Part shown: positions 12,153 through 22,385 of the stretch, piece by piece | Layout of the letters: every line of letters starts with the position of its first letter | Numbering within the stretch: position 1 is the stretch's first letter | From: Macrocystis pyrifera | Taxonomy: Eukaryota > Sar > Phaeophyceae > Laminariales > Laminariaceae | Reading direction: 5' to 3' | Assembly: GCA_031763025.1 (NCBI GenBank) | Contig: JASSKH010000003.1 | Coordinates: forward strand, 10,488,734-10,552,733 | DNA: 64,000 nucleotides | Program-made: the position numbers and the translations under genes | The notes under the pieces: model-generated | What the model was told of the DNA's origin: nothing | Databases searched by the model: none | The model's input: the letters and a program-made list of their open reading frames with translations, nothing else

Positions 12153-15100
12153 TATTCATTAGCATGCATGGCCGTAGTCGTATGACCATAAACCCTCGCA
12201 TCCCTACAATGCCGGGACGGAGCACATCGGGTTTTCACCGACCAGGCAGACATTGCTTGCACCAAGCGCGAAGCGCCGAGAGGTGTTGGGCGAGTCGCAT
12301 GAAGGTGAGCTTCATCCTACTAAGAACCGCTTTAGAGGCGGATTTTCTTGCATACGGGTGACAGCATCAATGAATCGATTTAATTTCTGGTGTGGTCACT
12401 TCCAGAGACAGCAATGGGTTCACTACTATGTAATTGCCTCGTGGGTGCCTCACTATGTACACACTACGTGATACGATCATCTCCCTTGTGCGGAGTGAAG
12501 GTTCTCCCCGCACAAAAAATGATCTCACTCGACCGCCAGCCGTTGTAACCGCCAAGCAAGAAAAAACAAAAAAACGGTATCCTGGCTGTCTAGCTCACGC
12601 AGTGAGTGGCGTGTTTTACGGTGTCGTCGCCAACCGACGCCAACCCAACCTATAAACACCAGGTATATTGGGGGGGGGGGTGTACTCATTATCGTGCATG
12701 GCCGTAGTCATATGACCATAAACCCTCGCATCCCTACAATGCCGGGACGGAGCACGTCAGGTTTTCACCGACCAGGCAGACATTGCTTGCACCAAGCGCG
12801 AAGCGCCGAGAGGTGATGGGCGAGTCGCATAAAGGGTGAGCTGCATCCTACTAAGAACCGCTTTCGAGGCGGATTTTCTTGCATATGGGTGACAGCATCA
12901 ATGAATCGATTTAATTTCTGGTGTGATCACTTCCAGAGACAGCAATGGGTTCACTACTATGTAATTGCCTCGTGGGTGCCTCACTATGTACACACTACGT
13001 GATACGGTCATCCCCCTTGTGCGGAGTGAAGGTTCTCCCCGCACAAAAATGATCTCACTTGACCGCCAGCCGTCGTAACCGCCAAACAAGAAAAAACAAA
13101 ACGGTATCCTGGCTGTCTAGCTCACGTAGTGAGAGGCGTGTTCTACGGTGTCGTCGCCAACCGACGCCAACCCAACCTACAAATACCAGGTATATTGGGG
13201 GGGGGGGGTGTACTCATTATCGTGCATGGCCGTAGTCATATGACCATAGACCCTCGCATCCCTACAATACCGGGACGGAGCACGTCAGATTTTCACCGAC
13301 CAGGCAGACATTGCTTGCACCAAGCGCGAAGCGCCGTGAGGTGTTGAGGGAGTCGCATAAAGGGTGAGCTGCATCCTACTAAGAACCGCTTTCGAGGCGG
13401 ATTTTCTTGCATATGGATGACCGCATCAATGCATTGATTCAATTTCTGGTGTGGTCACTTCCAGAGACAGCAATGGGGTTACTATGCAATTGCCTCGTGG
13501 GTGTCTCACCATATACACACTACGTGATACGGTCATCCCCCTTGTGCGGAGTGAAGGTTCTCCCCGCACAAAAAATATCTAACTTGACTGCCAGCCGTGG
13601 TAACCGCCAAACAAGTAAAAAAAACGGTACCCTGGCTGTCTAGCTCACGCAGTGAGAGGCGTGTTCTACGGCGTCGTCGCCAACCGACGCCAACCCAACC
13701 TATAAACACCAGGTATATTGGGGGGGGGGTGTACTTATTAGCATGCATGGCCGTAGTCGTATGGCCATAGACCCTCGCATCCCTACAATGCCGGGACGGA
13801 GCACGTCAGGTTTTCACCGACCAGGCAGACATTGCTTGCACCAAGCGCGAAGCGCCGAGAGGTGATGGGCGAGTCGCATGAAGGGTGAGCTGCATCCTAC
13901 TAAAAACCGCTTTAGAGGCGGATTTTCTTGCATATGGGTGACAGCATCAATGAATCGATTTAATTTCTGGTGTGGTCACTTCCAGAGACAGCAATGGGTT
14001 CACTACTATGTAATTGCCTCGTGGGTGCCTCACTATGTACACACTACGTGATACGGCCATCCCCCTTGTGCGGAGTGAAGGTTCTCCCCGCACAAAAATG
14101 ATCTCACTCGACCGCCAGCCGTCGTAACCGCCAAACAAGAAAAAACAAAACGGTACCCTGGCTGTCTAGCTCACGCAGTGAGAGGCGTGTTCTACGGTGT
14201 CGTCGCCAACCGACGCCAACCCAACCTACAAATACCAGGTATATTGGGGGGGGGGGGTGTACTCATTATCGTGCATGGCCGTAGTCATATGACCATAGAC
14301 CCTCGCATCCCTACAATACCGGGACGGAGCACGTCGGGTTTTCACCGACCAGGCAGACATTGCTTGCACCAAGCGCGAAGCGCCGTGAGGTGTTGAGGGA
14401 GTCGCATAAAGGGTGAGCTGCATCCTACTAAGAACCGCTTTCGAGGCGGATTTTCTTGCATATGGATGACCGCATCAATGCATTGATTCAATTTCTGGTG
14501 TAGCCACTTCCAGAGACAGCAATGGGGTTACTATGCAATTGCCTCGTGGGTGTCTCACCATATACACACTACGTGATACGGTCATCCCCCTTGTGCGGAG
14601 TGAAGGTTCTCCCCGCACAAAAAATATTTAACTTGACTGCCAGCCGTGGTAACCGCCAAACAAGTAAAAAAAAAACGGTACCCTGGCTGTCTAGCTCACG
14701 CAGTGAGAGGCGTGTTCTACGGCGTCGTCGCCAACCGACGCCAACCCAACCTATAAACACCAGGTATATTGGGGGGGGGGTGTACTTATTAGCATGCATG
14801 GCCGTAGTCGTATGGCCATAGACCCTCGCATCCCTACAATGCCGGGACGGAGCACGTCGGGTTTTCACCGACCAGGCAGACATTTGCTTGCATCAAGCGC
14901 GAAGCGCCGAGAGGTGTTGGGCGAGCCGCATGAAGGGTGAGCTGCATCCTACTAAGAACCGCTTTAGAGGCGGATTTTCTTGCGTATAGATGACAGCATC
15001 AATGCATTGATTCAATTTCTGGTGTGGTCACTTCCAGAGACGGCAATGGGTCTAATACGTAATTGCCTCGTGGGTGCCTCGCCATATACGTACTACGTGA

Positions 15101-15296
15101 TACGGTCATCCCCCTTGTGCGGAGTGAAGGTTCTCCCCGCACAAAAATTATCTAACTTGACCGCCAGCCGTCGTAACTGCCAAAAAAAAAAAAAAAAAAC
15201 GGTACCCTGGCTGTCTAGCTCACGTAGTGAGAGGTGTGTTTTACGGCGTCTTCGCCAACCGACACCAACCCAACCTATATATATATCAAGTATATT
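12153..15296 (-). mobile_element. Array of six head-to-tail SINE copies
   Basis: Six near-complete copies begin at 12,153, 12,683, 13,211, 13,732, 14,260 and 14,783. Each is about 515 bp, and neighbours are separated only by 9-15 G residues. All share CATTGCTTGCACCAAGCGCG (one variant), the CACTTCCAGAGA block, CTAGCTCACGCAGTGAGAGG and CCAACCCAACCT. Copies 2+3 and 4+5 match as a pair 1,049 bp apart (GGTGATGGGCGAG in 2 and 4, GGTGTTGAGGGAG in 3 and 5), so a dimer was duplicated. The element's sense is the minus strand. No protein is encoded. Confidence 0.9.
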
Positions 15297-15761
15297 GGGG
15301 GGGGGGGGGGGGGGGTACTCATTCGTTGCTTGCCTTAGTCATTTGACCATTGACCACGCATCCCTTTCGAGACGGAGCACCGTTCCTACTCCTAATAGAG
15401 ACACCAACAATTGGGCGCTCATTACGTTGTTTCCATATATGACATAGAAATGTTTTGCTAAACTTATCCCCTTCCTGTTTGGTCCCCTGTGGCCACCATC
15501 TATCTCCCAGGATAGCGATCGTTTTCTCGCTGCTATTCATTGTATCAAACTCCTCCATGTCACATTCGTCTATTTTCCTCATCTCATCTTCTAACACATC
15601 CCGTTACTCCTTGTATATTTCACATTCTCCTACCATGTGAGTTCTACCCTCTATTCCTTTACACAAGGGCACATCTGTGCGTCTACTTCCTCCTCCTCCC
15701 GGCTACTGGTGTACCTCTTTCTTCTTTCTGGCAGGTCCAGGTCCCCTACACGAAAGCAGTT

Positions 15762-16475
15762 TCAGCGTTTTCGCGAAGTCCATTGGGCCGGGCCATGCAA
15801 ATACGTTTTCATTCCTATTCCTTCCCTCAATCCCCCGTATATCTCTAAGTATTTTTCCGATTCCACCTTGTTTCTTAGTGCTAGCCTTTCCCTTCTTTCT
15901 ATCCTTTCTTCTACTTCTGCCGTGTACCTCCCAAACTTCCTAGCGGACATCATCTCTACTTGGTTTCCCCCTAGATCCTTCCATACTTTCTCAACTACGC
16001 CATCCCACCTTATTCCAGCTCGCCCTTTTGTTACTTTCTCCCATACAGCTCTATCAACTATGGCTGGCAACCTCTTTTTTGGCATGTTCCTTATTTTATA
16101 TTGCCAGTTCAACTTTCTCATGTCTCTATTTGTCTTGAGTGGGCGCATTCCCAGTTCTGCTCTTAATACTGTATTGCTAGTCGTACGTGAGCATCTTAGG
16201 ATTTTTTTAGCTGCTGTCATTTGTACTGTTTCCAACTGTTTTACGAGTTTCGCGTTCCCTTCCCATACTTCTCCTGCATATTCTAGCTTTGGTACTATCA
16301 CATTCATCAAGATACATCTCTTAATCCTAGTGTCAAGGTTCGGGTCTGTTAGGATCGCATCCATCTTGCCTACTTGTGCCTTACCCTTTCCTATTACCTT
16401 TGCTATATGTGTATCCCAAGGGCAGTCTTTTGATATCTCTACGCCAAGGTATGTATACTGGTCTACGATCGGCAA
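15762..16475 (-). pseudogene. LINE-2 C-terminal domain
   Basis: A 237-codon minus-strand frame continues the RT polyprotein after a one-step frame change at about 16,476. It includes DQYTYLGVEISKDC, KRCILMNVIVPKLEYAGEVW and KILRCSRTTSNTVLRAELG, which are typical of the region after the RT palm in many LINEs. It ends RKR at 15,762 in this frame. About 450 bp of 3' region follows before the poly(C) tail. No zinc knuckle was seen. Confidence 0.8.
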
Positions 16476-16476
16476 T

Positions 16477-17300
16477 TCATCTTCTCCCCACTTCCAACTG
16501 AAATTTACCGGGTTTTACCTTATCTTCGTTGCAAACAACTACTGCGCGTTTCTTGACGTTCGCCGTCACCCTCCATTTCCTGGTGTATTCTAGCGCCTTC
16601 TCTTTTTGTTTCTGCAATCCTTCGGGTGTTTCTGATATCCCCACGAAGTCATCCGCAAACATCAATCCCGACACCGTATCTTCCCCTACCGTGACTCCCT
16701 GCCTTGCTGCCTCGACTGCTACTATCAGGTCGTTAATGTATATCTTGAATAAGTTAGGTGACAACGTACATCCCTGTGCAACTCCTTGTAAAATATCAAC
16801 ATACTTTGATATTTCTCCGTCCAGCATCACAGCACTTCTCGCACATTCCGTCATCTTTTTCATCATTCTCCACATCTTTCCCCTGATTCCTATTTCCCAC
16901 AGTTTTTTCCACAACCCATTTCTCCATACTGTGTCGTAGGCTTTCTGCACATCTAGAAAGAAACAGTACGTTGTTAGTCCCGCGTCTTTCCTACCTTGAA
17001 TAATCTTACCTAAGGTGTACACATGATCTACGCAGCTACGGCTTGGCCTAAACCCTGCTTGAACTTCGCTTACTTTGTCTTCCTTCTCCAACATCGTTCC
17101 CATTCTATCGTTCAAAATCTTACAAAATGTTTTGCCTACTGTGCTTAGTAGCGTTATCCCTCTATAGTTCCCCGGGTCAGCCTTATCTCCTTTCTTGAAT
17201 AAATTTACTACAACTCCTTCTCTCCACCTCCTACGTGCGTACTAGTTTTTCCATATCCAGTTATACAACATAACCATCATGGTAAGCATTTCTTCTCCCC
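16477..17300 (-). pseudogene. LINE-2 reverse transcriptase
   Basis: A 212-codon frame starting at 17,115 contains GFRPSRSCVDHVYTL, FFLDVQKAYDTVWR (motif A with catalytic Asp), GVAQGCTLSPNLFKIYIND (motif B) and GLMFADDFVGI (motif C, catalytic DD). The preceding motif DPGNYRGI lies just upstream in another frame, so at least one frameshift separates the N-terminal part. All three catalytic aspartates are present. The family would reverse-transcribe its own RNA and, if tail recognition applies, SINE RNA ending in the same tail. Confidence 0.88.
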
Positions 17301-17516
17301 CGTACTTCAGAAATTCATTCACTATTTGGTCTGCCCCTGCTGCCTTTCTATTCTTAAGTTTAGCGACACACTTCTTTACTTCTTCCCTTGTGAACTCTCT
17401 CTGTAACCCTCCCGATCCACTGTCTTCCCTTTCTGATGTATCTGCGTTCGCCTCTGCCCACGCGTTGATTTCCTTCTCGAATTCTGCATCGAACGTTTCG
17501 TTGGCTGTGGGTGTTC

Positions 17517-18905
17517 CTAGCTTCGGTAATGCTCTACTAGTACCTCCCTTTTCCCCTTCGAACTACTGACTATTTTACCGTTCTGTGCTCTTAGAGTAGC
17601 TATTCCCGTGTCTGCCTCTCCTGCTTGTTTGCCAAGTATCCCTTTTATCCCTACCCACATCTGCTTCATCCCGCCCTCAAAGTCTTCATTCGTTTTATTT
17701 ACTACGTCTTTCCATATCCCTTTCTTCTTCTTCTCTACCATCTCTTTTACTTTCTTTCTAGCTATGTATTCCTCCCACCCTGTCGAAGTTTTACTCGATG
17801 TATACCTTGCGTGTGCCTTTCTCCTTGCTCTTATAGCCTCTTTCACTTCTTCATCCCACCATTTTATCGCTCTGTTGCATACTATCAACTTAATCCCTAT
17901 TACTTTACTTGCTATGGTCTTGACCAACTGCTCCCATCCTTCTATTATCCTAGCTCCTGCATCATCCCTTTCTATATCGTTCCTTGTTGTACCTATTATT
18001 TCCAACAGCTCGGAAAATTTCTCTGCATTTTTGACCATCTCTTCTTGGAACTCTTCCCGTTTCTCTTTTACTTCTAGTTTATCTATTCTCCATCGATACA
18101 ATTTCCTACCTCTTCTATGTTTGATAACTCTCGTCTGTTGACTGTCTGTCCATATTAGACAGTGATCCGTAGTTCCTATGTCCGCTGCGCATACATGTAG
18201 TTCAGTTTCCTTACCACTTCCATTTTCTACTACTATAAAGTCAAGGATAGAGCTTTCTCCCTTTTGTATGCACTGTCTAATCCATTCCGGTTCTGCCTTT
18301 TTTACACTGTCGTTCAACGTTTTCATCTCGTTGTGCTTGAGGAACTTCAACATCTCTTCCCCATTCTTATTCTTTGTTACTTCCCCATATTGTCCAATGT
18401 TCTCATTCAGTTTGCTTGCCCCCCCAATTCTTGAGTTAAAATCTCCCAGTAGTACTACTTCTCCTTGGCCCTTGTACTTCTGTACATCTACTGCTACTTC
18501 TCCGAACTTCCTCTGTATATCTTTTATCGTATTCTTCGACTCTGGGGGCATATCTATGTTTCCTAAGAAGTAATTTTTCGCTCCCCGCTCCCCTGGAATC
18601 TTAATCCATATGCTTTCGTCGAATTTAGTGTCTTTGATGACCTCTATTATGTCACACAGGTATCTTTGACTAGGAACCCCACACCCCCCCCCCTATTCTT
18701 GCTATTCTGTCCCTTCCTTTTTTTCCCTATCCATGCGTACTCTCCAACTTTGAATCCTATCTCCCCTCCTTCTTTCTCCCACGACTCTTGAATTCCCACT
18801 ATGTCTAGGTCGGGCTTACTTACTTGTTCGGCAATTTCGATTAGTTTGCGCTCTTCCGCGGCGAAGCCACATACGTTCCATGATCCTATTCTCAGCCTCC
18901 TTTTC
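17517..18905 (-). pseudogene. LINE-2 endonuclease region
   Basis: This minus-strand region would nick target DNA for priming. Near 18,890 a frame begins with RIGSWNVCGFAAEE, and IVGIQESWEKE follows near 18,800. These are the first two motifs of apurinic/apyrimidinic-type endonucleases (WN and QE). A 344-codon frame from 18,551 holds VVLLGDFNSRIGG, the conserved GDFN motif, and TDHCLIW, the SDH-like end motif. The downstream part (to 17,517) is basic and Lys/Glu-rich. A frameshift separates the two parts. Confidence 0.8.
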
Positions 18906-19275
18906 GTTTCACTATCCGCTCTAGTCTTGCCTGTTATTTCTCCGTTGTCGCCACGAGTATTTCTGTGTCTCTTCTTTGAGCATTATTTTCGTTTCCGTTC
19001 CTGTTCTTGTCTGCTTGTTTTGCGCCCCTATGTTTCTCCCCCATTCCATTTGAGCCACTTGCTGTTTCCTGCCTCCCCCTACCTTCGTTCACCCTAGAAC
19101 TACGTCTTAGTTTTGCTATTCCATCAGCTATACATACTCTCCATCCTAGTCTTCTAACCCATGCCGACACTTTTTCTGTCTCTATCCTCTGCCACTCAAT
19201 GCTCGCTTTCAGCTTCAGAGTGACTGGAAAGTGTTCTCCCTCTCGTTCTACGTTTCCTATTGCAAAGCAATACAG

Positions 19276-20275
19276 TACTCATTATCGTGCATGGCCGTAG
19301 TCGTATGACCATAAACCCTCGCATCCCTACAATACCGGGACGGAGCACGTCGGGTTTTCACCGACCAGGCAGACATTGCTTGCACCAAGCGCGAAGCGCC
19401 GTGAGGTGTTGGGCGAGTCGCATGAAGGTGAGCTTCATCCTACTAAGAACCGCTTTAGAGGCGGATTTTCTTGCATATGGATGACAGCATCAATGCATTG
19501 ATTTAAGTTCTGGTGTAGCCACTTCCAGAGATAGCAATGGGTTCACTACTGTGTACCTGCCTCGTGGGTGCCTCACTATGTACACACTACGTGATACGAT
19601 CATCCCCCTTGTGCGGAGTGAAGGTTCTCCCCGCACAAAAATGATCTCACTCGACCGCCAGCCGTCGTGACCGCCAAACAAGAAAAAAAAAAACGGTACC
19701 CTGGCTGTCTAGCTCACGCAGTGAGAGGCGTGTTCTACGGCGTCGTCGCCAACCGACGCCAACCCAACCTGTACATACCAGGTATATTGGGGGGGGGTGT
19801 ACTCATTATCGTGCATGGCCGTAGTCATATGACCATAAACCCTCGCATCCCTACAATACCGGGACGGAGCACGTCGGGTTTTCACCGACCAGGCAGACAT
19901 TGCTTGCACCAAGCGCGAAGCGCCGTGAGGTGTTGGGCGAGTCACATGAAGGGTGAGCTGCATCCTACTAAGAACCGCTTTAGAGGCGGATTTTCTGCAT
20001 ATGGATGACCGCATCAATGCATTGATTTAAGTTCTGGTGTAGCCACTTCCAGAGATAGCAATGGGTTCACTACTGTGTAGTTGCCTCGTGAGTGTCTCAC
20101 CATATACACACTACGTGATACGATCATCCACCTTGTGCGGAGTGAAGGTTCTCCCCGCACAAAAATGATCTCACTTGACCGCCAGCCGTGGTAACCGCCA
20201 AAAAAAAAAAAAAAAAAAAAAAACGGTTCGCTGGCTGTCTAGCTCACGCAGTGGGAGGCGTGTTTTACAGCGTCG
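19276..20275 (-). mobile_element. Two more SINE copies closing the array
   Basis: Copies begin at 19,276 and 19,800, separated by nine G. The second ends at about 20,275 inside GTGTTTTACAGCGTCG, lacking roughly the last 45 bp of the family's 5' end. It was therefore 5'-truncated on insertion and is probably the oldest member of the array. The first copy directly abuts the 5' end of LINE-2. Confidence 0.85.
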
Positions 20276-21480
20276 GTAAATTCGACGACAGATTGGGATG
20301 AGACTCCAGCGTGTGCACTTGCTGAGGTTATGCACGAGGTCTTGCAGAGAATACTCGGGTGAAGAATCAAACTCGAGGATAGAACGCAAATTCTACTTGA
20401 AAAATATGGATGTCAAAAACACATTCAGACAGATCCTAGTAGATTCGACGGGGCAGCGGCTTTCGGCTAAGTGCTGGGGAGGTACCGTTTCGTGGGTTTG
20501 CGGTTATGCTTCGGGCGGCGGGGTAGTCCAGGGAGGTGGGGCGTGATATCAGTGGCGATGCAGCATGCGCGACGTAACACCACGAGAGCATCCGCATCGT
20601 TCTCGCAGGCGGGGGACAGAGCACTAGAGCACGTGACAGTCGAGCAGGACACAGGGCGTCCGGTAGTCCGTTGACCGGTAGAGTGTGTCGTGCGGCCAGC
20701 GAGGGGCGGGGGGAGAAGGTGGACGACCCAGCCAGCCTTCGCAGTATTTTTTATGGATGATGTCATCTCAATATAGGTAATGTGGGATTCAGAGGAGGCT
20801 GGGTGTTTGGATTTGTCACGATCGATAGTCAATACATTTTCAGGCGAGAGGTGCGCGGGGCAGGAGCCGTTACTGTCGCACAAAAAGGTGACAGGCTGGG
20901 CTCCGCAACAGGAGGCGTTGGGGTATGACATTGACACAGAGAGTATGACCATCATTGCCCACCCCGCACCCCGCGCGGAAAGTAGACGAACTACGCGCGC
21001 GGTTGGTGGAGTGGCCGGTGGGGCGGCAGACTGCAACGGTGCCGGAAGTGTTGTTATCAGCAGGGGTATTGCAGCACTCACCCTTCGCAGTCCGGCCCGG
21101 ACAGTACTTTGTCCATGGGCTTCTGCAGTTCTGTAATCTGCTCTTAATGGGCATGAGCGGGCCGGGAGGGGGGGGGGCGTGGGTTAGGTACAGAAAGAAG
21201 ACAGAGCCGAGGCGAGTTTTACGGTTGTCGCGGGAAATCATGGTAGATGTGGGTTGGCAGAGGTGGTTTTGCGAGAGAGGCGAGGGGGTGCGGGGGAGAG
21301 AGGATATCAGCGCCATCTTTCAGCTTCGTGAACCAGCTGCCGAGTAGAACATGGTATTCGGACGCATCCCTATCAGCGAGAGGAGGGTTGTGCTTGGAGA
21401 CGAGGGTGTACAGGAGATTCGACCTTCTCGAAGAGGTGCAGAAACGAAAGATATAGGGGGGGCAGGCGGTAGTTGAGTTG
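20276..21480 (+). pseudogene. DIRS-like reverse transcriptase / RNase H
   Basis: The frame cut at about 12,143 resumes here. Recognisable pieces in changing frames are MDVKNTFRQILVD (motif A), RRGSPGRWGVISVAMQHA (motif B region), FFMDDVISI near 20,748-20,775 (catalytic FxDD), and LLSHKKVTGWAPQQEALGYD. Next come KVDELRARLVEWPVGRQTA and, at about 21,350, WYSDASLSARGGLCLET, an RNase H-like motif with its acidic residue. The order RT, RNase H, then tyrosine recombinase is characteristic of DIRS-type retrotransposons. Several frameshifts make it a pseudogene. Confidence 0.75.
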
Positions 21481-21917
21481 ATCTCCATCAACTTACTGGA
21501 GGTCATGGCGATGGTAATGACGGCGTTTGTGACGATAGACATGAGGAGAGACAGACCGAGAAGAAAAGGTGAGGCAGTTCTTAAGAGAGTGGATATTGAT
21601 GCGGCCGTAGCCTAGGTAATGAGGTGCAGGTGGGTGGGGAAGAAACAGGCCAGAGTCGTAGGGGCATTGATGAGGATGATGGGGGCATTGGAAGCAAGGG
21701 AGGGGTGGTGTTTTCAGGCAAGCCATACACGGGGTTCGACCATAAGTTGGCAGACGGTTTGACTTGGTGAAAGGAAGAGCAGATTACCGAGAATCCAAAC
21801 GAGGAATGTCCCGGAATCGCCTGACAGGTGCAGGAACTGGAACCGGGGGAGCGGCGCATGTGTCCGGAGATATTGCGAGAGGGTACGCTGTTGGAAGAGT
21901 TGCAGCTTCGAATAGAA

Positions 21918-22385
21918 AAACTTGCGAGGCGAATTGGAGGATGTAGGTGAGTTCGAGGTCGTTCGTCGCGGAGGAGTGCTGGCTGCAGAAATATATGGGA
22001 GAAGTGGAACTAGTAGGGGAGTTGGTCGAGTTCATGGGGTACTGTTGCGCTAGAAAAGGGAAGAAGGAGTCGACTATCCTGGGCAAGTTGGTGGCGATCA
22101 ATTTTTACCAAGAGGAATTTGTAGGGCTGTCAGTACCCATGGGGTAACCCGTTGATCAGGTCGGTGAGACAAAGTATCAAAAGGGCACACGTGGAAAAAG
22201 GTAGTCAGCACTGGGTGAGAAGGCTGTTGACGTGGGAGATGCAAACGGAGATGCAGGACAGCGTTCCGTCATGGGGGGTGAGAGGAAGGGTGATGTGTAT
22301 AGGCCTGGCTTCGTCCTATTTTCTAGAGTTACGGGCGTCGGAGCTGTTCGCCATGGAGAAAGGATTGTTCCATAAAGTATTACGC
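21918..22385 (+). pseudogene. DIRS-like tyrosine recombinase, N-terminal part (left copy)
   Basis: Joined frames read VGELVEFMGYCCAR, ILGKLVAINFYQEEFVGLS, SVRQSIKRAHVEKG and SYFLELRASELFAMEKGLFH. This resembles the helical core-binding half of tyrosine recombinases. The sequence stops exactly where the palindrome-rich transposon begins (22,386). The same stretch occurs again on the other side (24,368-24,808). Confidence 0.65.

Larger units (their letters stand above)
15316..19275 (-). mobile_element. LINE-2: non-LTR retrotransposon with poly(C) tail
   Basis: The element occupies the whole gap between SINE copies at 14,783 and 19,276. Read on the minus strand it has an apurinic-type endonuclease, a reverse transcriptase and a cysteine-poor C-terminal segment. 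It then has a tail TGACTAAGGCAAGCAACGAA-TGAGTAC followed by poly(C) (seen as 19 G at 15,297-15,315). Coding sequence is broken into three frames, so this copy is probably inactive. The 5' end abuts the tail of the next SINE with no G run. Other copies lie at 29.7-32.5 and 33.7-34.4 kb, and isolated tails are at 43.8, 44.5 and 52.8 kb. Confidence 0.85.

Noticed and set aside
13129-14423. Recurring 62-100 codon frames within SINE copies
   Set aside because: The same frame recurs at the repeat period, is broken in many copies and shows no protein motif. The SINE does not appear to encode protein.
15637-16593. 318-codon plus-strand frame
   Set aside because: It is antisense to the LINE-2 C-terminal domain and RT, whose motifs are clear on the minus strand.
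17608-18141. 177-codon hydrophobic plus-strand frame
   Set aside because: It is antisense to the LINE-2 endonuclease region; hydrophobicity comes from the complement of Lys/Glu-rich coding sequence.
12153-20275. CRISPR-like or satellite interpretation of the regularly spaced repeats
   Set aside because: Units are over 500 bp with no unique spacers, and single truncated copies with a target duplication occur elsewhere. They are SINEs.
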